Positions 24,783 through 36,954 of a DNA stretch of 64,000 nucleotides are shown in pieces. The notes beneath the pieces were generated by a model that saw only the letters and a program-made list of their open reading frames with translations, was not told the DNA's origin and made no database searches. A program made the translations under genes and the position numbers. How positions within the stretch are numbered: the first letter of the stretch is position 1; every line of letters begins with the position of its first letter. Source of the stretch: Fasciolopsis buskii (taxonomy: Eukaryota; Platyhelminthes; Trematoda; Plagiorchiida; Fasciolidae); NCBI GenBank assembly GCA_008360955.1, contig LUCM01008135.1:93688-157687 (forward strand), given 5' to 3'.

Positions 24783-25350
24783 TATTGTCAGTGTGAGATG
24801 AGGTTACAAGCTGGTGTCAAAAGAGCAAAGCCGCTTTGTTTCGCTACGATCGGTCACGTGACAGTGAGGATGAATCAGGTCTGGGAAACCGGGCCGCCCA
24901 ACAAGCCCATCGGCACTCAGGCGGATGATGCACGAGCTAAGGGCCTGAATAACCTCAAGCCGGGAAGCAAGGTGAGAAACCAACCCTTTGCTCCAACTCT
25001 AAAGCAAGAAAAAACGGTCTAGTTTTGGTGACACGTCTAGAGGCGAACAAGGACGGCGTTCGGAGCGAAGATCAAAGAAGAAACAATATGCCAGAGAGAA
25101 TGGGGAGGGGCAGACGGCCAATGAGTGATATGCTGTGTACCTATATCAAAGGTTTGAATATGATGAATGAAGGAGAATGTCGTGTTGGTCGGCCAGCGGC
25201 CATTTGATCGTTCTCGTTTGATTAGGCAGCTAGGATTGAGCCAGAATCGAGACGATCGATTGAAGGCGCTAGATTTATCGCCTTTGACAAACGGGATATT
25301 AAAACAGTCAGACTCGCTTTTAGTCGGTTCGCCGATCCCCACTTCAACAG
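24783..25350 (+). repeat. Diverged repeat family E, copy 1
   Basis: Collinear with 52540-52945 on the same strand. Paired landmarks are AAGCCGCTTTGTTTCGCTAC against GAACCGCTCTGCTTCGCTGC, CTCAAGCCGGGAAGCAAGG against TGCAAGCCGAGGAAAAGCG, and CGTTCTCGTTTGATTAGGC against CGTTCTCGCCTGATTACAC, followed by AAGGCGCT in both. The family is unknown. It has no recognised coding motif on either strand, although the minus-strand translations share an IKRERSNGRWP / IRRERPNGFWP stretch, which may mean an ancestral minus-strand frame. Confidence 0.5.
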
Positions 25351-25574
25351 ATTGACCGTTTAGAGATGAGCGAGTGTTTAATCGGAGCTGACCGGTTTGC
25401 TAGCTTAGCTTCACTGTTCTCATCCTAACGACAATCACGATTGTGTGACATCTTCCACTCTCTCGCAAGTCGAATAGACGAAGTCGCTAAATACTCCGAT
25501 CGCAAGTTAGAAGTTTCTTCCCAGTCGCCAGAGTAACAACTTGTACTACCGGTACGAAAAGTGAAAGGTTACGC
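25351..25574. other. Unassigned sequence
   Basis: Short spacer between repeat families E and C. Nothing recognised. Confidence 0.4.
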
Positions 25575-25870
25575 AGGCCACTTGAATCTCGAGAAATTTG
25601 TCCCATCAAGGGTTAATAGTTCATCAAAACAAAAGGAAGACAGATGATACGAGATGTTAACATCTCGTATTAGTCTTGTCAACTGTATACGTAAAACAGT
25701 CTGACATTTATAAAACGTTCTCATGGTACAAGTGATCTGATAGACGGACAGTGCTCTGGGGAAAAAAAGTTCGGAAAGTCGCACAGCCATGAAACTGGGA
25801 TCAACTCCGTGGAAGATGAATTGGTCGGATCAGTGACAGTGGATTGCATTAGTTGATAAGCTAAGCCTCA
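25575..25870 (+). repeat. Diverged repeat family C, copy 1
   Basis: Shares collinear blocks with 29580-29700 on the same strand and with 31630-31865 on the opposite strand. Examples are TCAACTGTATACGTAAAACA, TCTGACATTTATAAAACG and GTTCGGAAAGTCGCA, then ATGAAACTGGGATCAACTCC, matching ACAAAATTGGGGTCAATTTC on the reverse of the third copy. Probably a short non-autonomous or fragmented element of about 290 bases. No terminal repeats could be fixed. Confidence 0.55.
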
Positions 25871-26152
25871 CTGAATGCCAGTTGTTTCCAGTTGCGAGTA
25901 CGTAATAATGGTTTGAAACACAAGACCGCGTCCACTTCATGTTCGGTCTGATTTACCATAGATTGATCCGCAGTGCGACAACCGTGTAAACAAAAGGCTT
26001 CACAGACAGATCGGCCTTGAATAGCACATTCCCAGCAGCGCAACGTCAAATTTTAATGGTACACTCGGAAGATGGAATTGGACAACCGAGCAAATCGCTG
26101 CTTGACGAATACACAACGTCATATTGTTTATCAATTCACGTGCAGTTGACAT

Positions 26153-26155
<3 letters not shown>
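25871..26155. other. Unassigned sequence left of the (TA)n tract
   Basis: Nothing coding. TTATCAATTCACGTGCA at about 26127 resembles TCATCAGTTCACGTGCA near 31046, so the tract flanks may belong to another worn repeat. Confidence 0.4.

Positions 26156-26205
<50 letters not shown>
26156..26205. repeat. (TA)n microsatellite
   Basis: About 25 uninterrupted TA units. Typical eukaryotic dinucleotide microsatellite, and able to form cruciform or slipped structures. Confidence 0.95.
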
Positions 26206-26207
<2 letters not shown>

Positions 26208-28339
26208 GCGCAACGAACTGACAGCATTCAAAATGGATTTCGGAACACAATTGGAAGTGGCTGATATAGATGATGACTCAGCGCTATTCGGCGGAATCGA
26301 AGTTCAACATATTGGAAATGGAGCACACGGTGGACGCGGAATAACTCATTCTCAAATCTGGACAACTGAATTGATTTAGTGTATTGATTTTCACTTGACC
26401 TGAAATACGCTTACTCCGCAAGGTGAACTTGCACGAGGAGTATGACCTGAAAACTCACCCAAGCTATCCATTATATCCATCGCCTATTGCGATTTATGGC
26501 ACGTCTTCACCCAGCCGATCGGTCTTCACTCGAGGGTTTTCTCAGTTGTCTAGATTTCGTTCGCGCTCCCAGCTGCCACACACGCACTCGATGGACAGAC
26601 AAACTAATCACGTTGTGCGCCCAACCAACCTTAGTCAGCCTGAAGTGAGGGTCGGCATCACGTGACCTTGTGGTGTTCTCGTAGTCGCCGCTGTGCTGGC
26701 TCCCTGCTCCAGGTGGGTGAAAGCGGGGTGATGCGCGTGATTCTGTTTGAGTGAAATGAGGGCTAGTAAACTGTGATGTGGATACCTCACACGTTTGCTG
26801 TAGCCGTGTCTCCCTTGTATTTGTGGTCTAGACCTGTCTTTCATTCAGCCCTGGTCTTTTCTCCCCAAAACTGTCAATCACACCCAAGAGCTCGGCGGGA
26901 ATGAGTGGAAATGTATTGCCATGTATTGCCAACTTAATACCATTTCCGCTGGAGGGCCGGCGTCCACGCGCATTGGTTCACTTGCATGCATAAGTGGGAG
27001 ACGTGGTCCAATCAAACTGTTCCCTAAAGTATCCAGTTGAACGCTCAAGTCGACCCTCCTGAGAGCGAATCATTGTGGCGTCGGATTATCTAATCCTATC
27101 GCTTATATTCGGCTTCCGTGGACCAGCGTTCCGACAGCTATAACTTCTTCCATTCCTCTACACTTTCTTATCCACCATTGCTCCCGACCACCTCACAGAC
27201 TCCTGGTCAATTGACGTCTCAGTGTATGTTGCATCCGGAACGACGGGTCTGCGAGCATCCAACAGACCAATTTGGGTCGAGGATATCCATCTTTTTTGAG
27301 ATTTACATGCCGCGGAGTCCTGCATGGCAATTGCCACTGAGTTCAGGGCTTCTCTGGTCTGTTTCCAGTGCTTTCTGGAATTCTGGGTATTTTGGTGGGA
27401 TGACAACCACATTCAAAGTTCCGATTGGAATTGCAGCCGGCAGTTATCGTCTATAATCAGCTGTCGGACAAGTGGTGCGTGATGTGACCACAGGCTAGGC
27501 GCAAAGAGAGAGGTCGGACCAAAGTATGATCTGAGTTCACAGATGTGGACCGGAATCACCGTCAGTTCTCAACTGATCTCCTCCACGTCCACACCCTAGT
27601 GACTGTCACATATTTCATCTGGTTTCGAGCCACCCCCTCATTGACCCGTCTTTTGTGTTGACTTTGGATCGGACGCGGTTAAAGTAGCTTTGTTGTGGAA
27701 ACCTGACTGCTCATACCGATCCGTTAGTGAGCTCATTATAAGGTTCATCCAGTTTGCCTCTCTGCCATCCTACCATTGAGTCGCAACTTGATGTCGTCAG
27801 GCCGCGGTTGGTAGCAAATTTGATAACGCGTTCTCATCGTGTTTGTGCAGGATTTGGCCCGAAGCAACTGCATCCGTTGGTGTTTATCTATTCCAGTTTG
27901 GCGATCATGGTTCATCAGTTCAAGGGTACTGGTAACCAGGGTAGTAGCTCCTTTTGGATTTCGCACAGGCAAAGTAGAGAATAACATCCCGTCATAGTCA
28001 TGATGAAATATCTTGAACATAAGAAGACCGAACACTTTATCTTTAAATGGTATGCAGCTTAGGTATACTATATTCCTGTTCCAAGACATGACTGATGCTC
28101 ACAAGGCTTCACGAATTTACGTGTGCCCCACCTTTTTCTTGCACTCTAATAGTGGCCAAAATTGCTGGCAAAGATCAACAGATGTTCAAAAGAACTATCA
28201 GCATTAAGGAAACTTCCACGTCAGAATCATAGTTCAGCAGTAAAAATGACTCGGCTACCATAGTGTCGAGAATACAATTGATTGTGGGTTGCGCGCATGG
28301 CCATGTAACCCTGGCACCCATGTTGGCTAGCATCCATCG
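26206..28339. other. Unassigned, more GC-rich segment
   Basis: About 2.1 kb that looks more GC- and CpG-containing than its neighbours around 26.4-27.7 kb. The longest frames (27118-27456 plus, 27745-28089 minus) show no motif I recognise. It could be the interior of an unknown repeat, but I found no second copy in the window. Confidence 0.45.
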
Positions 28340-28700
28340 ATTGTCAGTGAGAGTTTACTGGCAATATTTGGACTCAGAATCAGTATACGAGATTCGATCA
28401 GTCACGGTAATGAACGTATATAATTTAGCAGTAAGTACTGGAGTGGCTTCAATCCAAGCTACACAAACAGGAAGATAACAATGGATTGGAAACAAATTCG
28501 AGTTGTATTTACAGTTCATGGATCTTTTAAAAGAAGTTGGAAATATTCCGACTGGTGGAATCCATTCCGTCCAATTGCCTTCGAGGAATGTGTGGCTTTC
28601 ACTACCGCTTGTCGGTACAGTTCTCATTGGCTGATTGTCTACGCAGGCCAGCTTGAAGCTCTACCAGACTGCATCATGTGGCTTGCACGTAGACTTATCA
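28340..28700 (+). repeat. Diverged repeat family B, copy 2
   Basis: Direct-orientation counterpart of 22760-23090, with matched blocks such as GTTGTATTTACAGTTCATGG, TTCCGACTGGTGGAATCC, TCCGTCCAATTGCC and TTGTCTACGCAGG. A shorter related block (TCCGTCCAATAGCC at about 30767) suggests a third fragment. No open frame or known motif. Confidence 0.55.
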
Positions 28701-29579
28701 CATTTCCCCCCTTGTAATGTTGCGATATGGAATAATAGTTCTGGATTCAAGATTACATATGATAAAATCTTTGTGGATTTGGTGAAAAGTAAGATATTTC
28801 CCCAGCAATTTTTCGGTGTTTCTAATTCTTAAGCCGTATATACATTACGTCCAAATGACTTCCCCTCTTCTTAAAGTGCACGATTCTTGTGCATACCGAG
28901 AGCACATCTACTCGTATTATGATTATGAGAACCCAAGCATGGAAAGTATGAACACTAATGAACTGTGAGGAAATCAAATGGTATAAATCCAATACTTCCC
29001 TTTTCCACTGCTGGGAGCCGCAACAACTCTGAGAATTCATGGCATGCTATCTTCAAAAATATTACTAACACTTAGTTCATGGGGAATTTTAGCGAAATAG
29101 GAAATTGGAAGCTGTCTCGCTGCCGTAATCCTCCCTTTCCAACAGTCGCACGTTTTTCCATATGGATTAAAATGTGGAGTCCTGGGATGTTTCGAAAGTT
29201 TGCTTATTTCGCTCGCGTTCATGCGACGATTCTTACCTCATAGGATGTGCCGTCGTCCTGCAAACTTTTAGTTGGCGTTTCTGACATGCGATCGCCCTTC
29301 CCTTCTGCAGGCTTTTCTTTCATGTTCACTTCCCAGATAAGACACGCAATCTTCGCTGTGCTTGCGCCTCGTTACCTGTCTAACAAAAAATCTTCCCTCA
29401 ACATTCGGTATTCCGGCAGGAGCCAAATGAATCCTCTCATTTTTCACATTTCGTTAACTCTAAACAAGTAGTTTCTGAACCGAGACGACGTTCCTATCAC
29501 TACCGGTTTAGATTGTCCCTCATCCAGATTACACACGCGAACGTGTTACAGACGGAATGTAAATGCGACCATTCGCGCA
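28701..29579. other. Unassigned sequence, nothing recognised
   Basis: About 0.9 kb, no supported gene or repeat. Confidence 0.45.
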
Positions 29580-29780
29580 GTACAAATTTCATCAAAAAAA
29601 AGAAAGACGAAAGATGCCATGAGATGTTAGCACTGAGTATTACTCTTGTCAATCGTATACGTAAAATAGTCTGACATTTATGAGATATTGGCCTAGACAT
29701 CGGGGCAATCAACTCACCTTCCATTGAGTTGAACTCAATTTCGTGACTGCCGAATTTCCCGAACTCTTATGCTATCCACA
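29580..29780. repeat. Repeat family C, rearranged head-to-head copy
   Basis: The left half (about 29590-29700) matches copy 1 in direct orientation (TCAATCGTATACGTAAAATA, TCTGACATTTATGAGATAT). The right half (about 29715-29780), read on the reverse strand, matches the distal part of the family (GAAATTGAGTTCAACTCAAT, then GGTGAGTTGATTGC). The two ends of the unit are therefore inverted relative to each other here. Confidence 0.45.
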
Positions 29781-31629
29781 ACTATCATATTATTATTATT
29801 ATTAGTACTATTATAAGTTACGGCATATCTACCGATCAACAACAATTTTCGAAATTATACCGGCGTTTCGCCGCACCTGCCGTGATGAAATGCATAGAGA
29901 TAGTGAAACAAGTTATTTGCCCTAAACAAACACTTCCCGTTTCGACAATGCGAGATTTGGACTGTCTGTTTACTTTACTTTGTAATGCGGTTGTTGAGCG
30001 GACATGAACGAAATTTCCCGACGAATTTGTGCATTCTGGAAAGTGGAACTGAGCACAGTGAATTTGGTGAGAATTGCTGCTTCATATATCGAATTATTTT
30101 GTCAAAAAGAACAAATTTATTGAAACGCAACAAAGGCTTGTTGTTCTACTCAGAGAACGAAACCTGGCCCGTCGGATCAAACACGTAAACTTTACGCGTG
30201 GAGTGATCACAAGCACGAAACAAAAACCATCAGATTGATCACGCGCTTGGATGAGTCGACTTCAAATTGTCTCGAACCACGAGCAGAACAGATGCACAAT
30301 GGAACAACCATCTTGGTTAGCCAAGCCCAAAGTTTGGTGAATTACGGACATGGTGACAATTTGACAGTTTACGTGATCAATTAAAAGATCTCCTACTCAC
30401 TTTGTCACGTAATGTCCGTTAGTTTCGTTGAATATCTTGAAGGTCGCGTTATTCTAAGTACAAATATCATTCGCTTCAACTTTGAAGTTATCTCACAAAA
30501 GGGTGACGATGTGTTAACGGTAAATCCATTGGGCCCGACCTTGGATGACATGTTCGTATCGATACTTCAAAATCGGATGCATGATGACGTTTCTCAAACG
30601 ATGCGCTGATTACACTTCAAGTTTTGCCGATTCCGATTGCTCTCATCTTTATCTTTGATTTGGAGAATGGATGAATAATCCAAAGTGTCTCAACCATCCA
30701 ATTGATCATGTGATCAATGGAACACTGAAAGCCGACAGAAAGTGGTCAGTGGATAAATCCATCAAGCTTCCGTCCAATAGCCTATGAAAGAGATTCGATG
30801 AGAGGGCCCTACTATGGAATCAGAAATGTATGCTCCTCGATACACCAAAGGAAGAAAAAACGTTTTATCGGGAGACAGTGAGACATAATGGTTACCCCAA
30901 AAGATTCGTCAAAATCACGATCGAAATAAGTCCAGGAGCGTTCCGGTATATGGAGCCTTCGTTTGACTTAGGCCATCTTATGAAATAAATATGTCCCAAA
31001 CTCAGATCATTTCCCTGCATGACAATTTCTTCTTCGCCTGTTGTTCATCAGTTCACGTGCATAATGAAACGACGGCTTTTGTAGTGTATCGCCGTTAGTT
31101 AAACTAACTGCCGATCACTCTTTTTCCCTATCTTGACGTATACCTTTCAGATGCATATATGTTGACGAAGCTTGATCCAGAGAACGTCTCGAGGGACGTT
31201 GATCTATACCATGATGACTTGTTAAACCGCGTTTTTTCCCGTGTCTCCGGACAAATTGCCAGAGGCGGTCTTCGAGTTCTGTGTTCATTTCAACAATAAC
31301 CTTCGTCTTACAATTCTGTGTTCTGTCTGTGGATTGCTTTCTCTGCGTGTGCTCTGCCTCCATTAACATCAGTGGTTCCATTTTCAGGCTGTCTGTCCTC
31401 CATTTTAGTCCATCTGTTACCGTGAGCCTACCTCGAACGTAACCCTGATATCAGAAAACATTTCGAGGTACCAGATGGTGACGAAAGGTTGTCCTGATGG
31501 CCAGCAAAACTGAAATCCCGGTTCGTCACTAGCTGAGCACATCATGGAAAGCAAACACAAAAGTTGATCCACTATCGCATCTCAAGTCACTATTGTGTAA
31601 CCGCGATTGGTCAGATATCCGGTAATCCA
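29781..31629. other. Unassigned sequence
   Basis: About 1.8 kb. It starts with a short ATT-rich tract (about 29792-29810). Around 30690-30790 there are faint similarities to the leader of the gag-like copies and to repeat B. No gene recognised. Confidence 0.45.
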
Positions 31630-31865
31630 CTTTCCTTTTGGCAATAGATACTGATGCATTCAACTCATCCTCCATGAAATTGACCCCAATTTTGTAACTG
31701 CGTTTTTCCGAACTTTCACCTTATCCGAAAGAGGCCGCTCGTCAGACTATTATGGCTAAGCGAATGTCTTATAAACGTCTGGATGTTGTACGTTTGCGAT
31801 TGACAGTAGTAATACAAAATGTCAGCATCTTGCGGCACCTATTTTTCTTCTTCTGTCTTGATAAA
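31630..31865 (-). repeat. Repeat family C, copy 3, inverted
   Basis: Read on the minus strand it contains GTCAATCGCAAACGTACAAC, GACGTTTATAAGACATTCGC, GTTCGGAAAAACGCAG and TCATGGAGGATGAGTTGAAT, in the same order as in copy 1 at 25575-25870. The inverted orientation relative to copy 1 shows dispersal rather than simple local duplication. Confidence 0.5.
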
Positions 31866-34379
31866 CTGGGTATAGGGAATATGATGTCTTAAATTGCTTA
31901 AAAGTACATCACCGGAACGTCGACGTGAAATCGTGGAAGGTACCAGGTGTTCGACAGTGGGATAAAACCGGTCCATTCAGGTCGCCTGGCTCATCCGTAG
32001 GTGACACTGCGAGTATTGATTAAAATTCATAGAACGTAAACTACCATATTTTCTCTATCAAAAAAGCACTGAAACATCTACCAAACTTCGATATTACTAA
32101 CCGGTATTTTCATAATTTTATCGTCTATTTCTCGATAGCTTTGTGCTGTGCAAAGAATGGTCATTCGTTTGTTTAAATAGGCAACTGACAGTTATCCTAG
32201 TTCACCAATTCTGTTGCGCTACGATACACCCGGGTGACCGTCAGATGGCTTTCAGCGGATGGTCTTGCTGCCTGGGTACTTGGATTTGTATGAGCTTCGG
32301 CCTACTTGTCGTAGAGGTATCGGGGACCCAACGACCACAAGATGCGCGTCTTTTCAGAACAGGGTTTGTTTCACTCAACTGACCAGTAATTCACACGCCG
32401 AGAAGGAGCGAACTGAGGTTGCATCCGTTGCCAAGATTCTGCCTCACGGCCTCAAGGAATCGGGTTGGTTGTACACGTGCCTCCACTGGAAGGTGTATTG
32501 CAATTCATTTAGATAATTACCGATCCCCTAGGAAGCTTCAGTTGCAGGTATTTTTATATTTTATCTCTACTTATTTTACTGAACAAACGACCGGTAGTGA
32601 GAGGATGCGTACTCGCGACAGGCATGTTGAAAGGCCGTGGTGTGGACCGCTTGACCACCGCGGGTTATGTGAAGACTGAAGAGAAGAGATCGCAAAAATA
32701 TTCAAAATAAGCCCGAGAGATCTCATCACACTTGTCCCGTTATTACCAAATTCACCAGAAAAATTAACAAATCCAAATTAATTTAAATCAGGTTGCATGG
32801 ATTATGATTTTCGTGCTATCAAGAAACCAGGTGGACAGTTAGTTTTCTTCTGGAAACGAATATTCTACTATTATGATATATCAATCTAGAACTAATACGT
32901 TATACTGTTACGATGTGATTATATAGTGTCATTAATAATTAGAATGTAATTTGTTGAATGCTATACTGCGAATTTGATAAATGTTAAACCATGCAAATAC
33001 GAGAAACCGTCGACCACGAACGTATTCGCACTTACGCAAGAACGCACTCGTTGTATTCGCACCGCGTTTGTCCTGCCAACTGAGCTACGAGATCAGATTG
33101 AAAGGTGTTCGGACATTTAACTCGAGGATTAACGATTATCTGCCGAACAATCAATTTCATTGCATAAGCAATTAATGAAATCGAGCGATAATGGTGGGCA
33201 GTGCCACGTCTTACTGAACTTTTCCCAATTCACTTACATGAGTGGCTTAAATCAACGGCAGTGGAGTTGAATAAATCAGTGTACTGCCACAGCATTGGGA
33301 TTCAATGAATATAATCTTGGCCTCAATGAAACTTCTAATATGAGCAAACTAACGGCTTGCAGTCCCGCGTTATAGAGACTGAAAGGGAATTTTCTAATTG
33401 TGCCCCTTTTGCAGCATAGGAGACTGATGTTTTCGTCCACACCTGTGATACTCCTGTGCTTTAACTGCTATACGCTAATTCTTACTTTTTTATTCCGAGT
33501 ATCCGTTTCACACTTCAAAACTTAAGGGGGATTTATCCCAGAAGATTAGATTGTTGGGATTATTCAGTAGCAGACGAGGTTTCTCCCACCAAATCTACGG
33601 ACTGCACTTTTATACCAGATCACTCCACCAAAATCGGTTAGTATTCATACTAAGCTTACATATTTTGAGCTCATTAGTTCCGGTTTTCCTCCCCCATTAT
33701 CGTTGTCGCTGCTCCGGTCTTTCAATTCAAACACTAGGCAGATCTGCACCTTACTCACTGACTTTCTCAGTTGCTCGTGGAACTCGATACCGTACACAAC
33801 GGAATCAGAGAACAGATCAATCGGTATGTTGAACCGTCTGGACAAACTCAGTCAAGGTCAAAGCACTTGGTTCGTTGGCATTTTGGCCTAAGCCAACTCC
33901 CACGACCACTACTGAATCTTGTAGTCTTTTCATAGCGCTTGGACAAAAAGGGGTATTGGAAAGTTGTTCGTGATGCCAGCAAATAGGCTGCATTTTTACG
34001 ACACCAGCATTATCAATTCCTTCCTTTCATTTTGACAGTAGGGAAAACTGCCAGGTTTGATGCAACACTGTCTGACCCTATGACATTAGACCCGCAGTTA
34101 TCAGCCGTATCCTCGAAACAAACTGGAAATGTATCATATTCTTGCGATATATGATCTGTGCTTTGATTTTGGCTAACACAACAGGCAAACACTCGTTGCA
34201 TTCAAAGAAGACCAAACCGACTTTGTACATAAAATAAAATGTAAAAACTCCGATGTCATTTAGAGGAGGAAAAAATAATAACAGTGTGTCTGAACATAAA
34301 CTCCACGCTCACAACTTACTGACACCACTTTCTAAAACCATAAGGATTGGAGAAAGAGAACTCATTGTGAGAACGTTCC
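31866..34379. other. Unassigned sequence, nothing recognised
   Basis: About 2.5 kb, locally AT-rich (32.7-33.0 kb). The short frames at 32143-32679 and 33551-33891 have no recognisable domain. Confidence 0.5.
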
Positions 34380-34505
34380 GTTCGTGACAAACCATTGGAA
34401 CGCTCAGTACGCCGTGTAGATGAGAAACACACGGGGAGGGCTCGAACCCGTGATCTCCGCGTCCAAACGCCACGACCCCATCCACTTGGCTACCGCCGGG
34501 TAGGA
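34380..34505 (-). repeat. tRNA-derived SINE-like element
   Basis: On the minus strand a tRNA-like head runs from about 34501 to 34429, with A box GTAGCCAAGTGG and B box GGGTTCGAGCCC. Between them GGCGTTTGGACGCGGAGATC closely parallels GGCGTTTGGGCGAGAAGGTC of the copy at 18.3 kb. The body to the left continues for at least 50 bases. Head quality is good enough for pol III initiation in principle, but pairing of a full tRNA cloverleaf could not be confirmed. Confidence 0.65.
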
Positions 34506-35712
34506 TAAACACATTTGTTATGAGGTCTATGGAAGGGGGTCCGGCAAGCTCTTAACCATTGCGTTGTTCGGGGAAAAACAATTTCATACCATATAACTAA
34601 ATACTTTAATTCATTTCAAACGTGTGGAAGATATCGTACGAAACCTCCATCGTAAAACATTCGGCGTTTTCCACAACTCCAGTCGGTGAAAAACGTAAAA
34701 CACACTTCCTCAATGCGCTCCGAGATTCGGTCCAATCGGATTTTTATTCTTGAACCATATGCAGAAATGTTCAACGTGATTATCCTCCGGGATTAGAAAG
34801 TCAACAGCGAGGTCATCTAACTGAGGAACTAAACTTGGGGTATTTGCCAGAAAAACGGTTCACTTCAAGCGGGTCCAGCTATTGAGCTCGGCCGCAATAT
34901 TCGCCAACGTGGTTAGGATGACAGTAGTTCATACAGAGACAATGACACAAACACTTAGTAAACGATGTTTTGTCGTTGACTGTTTCTCTGTTACCCTCGC
35001 TTTACAATAGCTACACCGCAAACGATCAATATTAACCAGTGGCGTATTTTGATTGGTCATCGGTTGATCAATCATGTCCCCGTGGTGTAATTGGGCCTGC
35101 ATTTGAATTTAAAATGCCAGGATCAGATAAAACGACCCATAATGCCGTTGCTGTTCTGACCTACCCTTAGCTTCAACATTCTGGCGACGGAGATCGTTGT
35201 CCCAAACAGTCTCATGTAGTTATCGCGGCAGCAACAGGAGCAGATTCAACGACAGTAGTTGACCTCGTTAGAACAGGAACAGAGGTAAATAAAGTTATTT
35301 GACCTTGTGAGTGAGAAAATCATGGGGAATTTCGGTGTGCCGATCCAAGGCAAAATTAAAATCAAAACCAGGATTGAGAGAATCATTGGCCATCGCAATT
35401 CAATAATTCACGTATGATGACGATGGCAGCATAGCATTTGCATCTTGGTTCAAATGGCATGAAGATGTTTTTCTTGTGAATGGCGTCAGTTTGGATGAGT
35501 TCGCTTGCTGGTGCAAAAAATGGGGGAGCGATAGCCCACACGGCATTGTAACTACATTACGCCAAAGCATCTCCAGGAGGACCACAAGCAATTTTAATGG
35601 CACTCTTGGAGAGCGGACTTAAGCGTTCAGTATGTGTTACAACTGTCTTAAAATCACCAACAAAGCGAGAAAGATATTGTTTTTTTTTAGTAGTAGGAGA
35701 TTGAATGTTTAC
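34506..35712. other. Unassigned sequence, nothing recognised
   Basis: About 1.2 kb with no supported feature. A run of eight T bases lies at about 35682-35689, just left of the inverted repeat. Confidence 0.45.
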
Positions 35713-35835
35713 ATGAAATAACTCACCATGTGATATCATCGCTCAACTCCTAACAAGGATGAAACAGCTGTACAGTGCTTCCATGGTTTCTTTATGGTGA
35801 GTTGAGCGATGATATCACATGGTGAATTATTTCAT
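35713..35835. repeat. 37-bp near-perfect inverted repeat with 49-base loop
   Basis: Left arm 35713-35749 and right arm 35799-35835 are reverse complements at 36 of 37 positions, with one mismatch near the outer end. The loop (35750-35798) starts with a sequence matching repeat family D at 17.33 kb, and the right arm is the collinear continuation of that family. The left arm therefore looks like an inverted duplication of the family's end. A transcript would fold into a long hairpin. No flanking duplication was seen. Confidence 0.85.
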
Positions 35836-36954
35836 ATAAAGATATTGTTGTTTACTCTGGCAGAATCATTCGGGAGTGCGAGTGATTTTTATTGAAAAAG
35901 CTGACTGATGACCTATTCGAATCACTGACGCTTGTCTCCGGCCTATGTTCAACAAAAGATGGCGATATGAGGACTCGTTTGTTTGCTCAACTGAAATCAT
36001 CAGACTAAATATTGCAAACTCTCACCAGTGGATACCTCAGACTAATTAACCTCAAGCAGAATTAGCAAATGCTCCAAGAATCGACCATTCAGTCGGGTAA
36101 CTTGAATGTGAACAAAATTCCGAAATTAGATTTTTCCTGGCCCTAAAGCCAAATGAAACTAGACTTTCAGAGGCTGCCTTTAGCTTGCTGGTGTTACGGT
36201 AACTGGTATTTTGCGCATCTCTGTCAACTTCGATATCACATTTATGGATTGTTGTGGCCAAATGAGGCGCATATAACGATTTTATGCACATTTATGTAAA
36301 CATTCAACTGGTTACCGAGCACAAACATTGCGATTCCGAAGGAAGTCAAATCTTGTATTTACTACATTCGACAGGACAATGCGTTGGTGCAAGAACTACA
36401 TCACCTTGATTAATGGGTCTTCTGTGCCTCTGTAAATGGACACTGCCTCAGATATTGCCACAATTTCGCAAGCAGCTTGTAGAAGTATCGGCGACCCATG
36501 ACTTGAACCCACATGCCGTGTGGCGTAAAATGCTTCAAGACAGCCTATTTCGTTTCCTGGTGTACTTTTCTCTAAGTTCTCATTTCGTGATTAGCATGCC
36601 ACATGCTCTGATGGCCTGAGCGTTAGAAATTGATTGGACCGAACAGTTGTATTTGTGGGATGCATCTATCCAATCGGTTTCTGACTTGTCTACCCCTTAT
36701 TTTACACGGTCCTTTTTACCACTCAGTGTTGTAAATGTTGATTGGCAGTCGTAACAACAGTACCGCACAAACATTGATGGAAATATTCGGACATTATTAC
36801 ACCAAGTCTAAGGTCTGTAAACTGAAACAATTTATGCACCATACTAGGTAACAAGCGTACTTTTATTCCAAAAATCAGTCTCTTACTCCGCTTTTCCACA
36901 GCTTGATGCTTAGCTACTTTGTTTGGAGCAACTAAGAAAAATGACCTATTCTGC
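35836..36954. other. Unassigned sequence upstream of Gypsy relic 1
   Basis: About 1.1 kb. It could hold gag/protease of the Gypsy relic that starts at about 36955, but no Gag or protease motif could be read. Confidence 0.4.

Noticed and set aside
26000..26227. 75-codon minus-strand frame
   Set aside because: Crosses the 26.16-kb (TA)n tract. Low complexity.
34429..34501. Functional tRNA gene
   Set aside because: Same reasons as the 18.3-kb copy. Similar head plus body elsewhere in the window.
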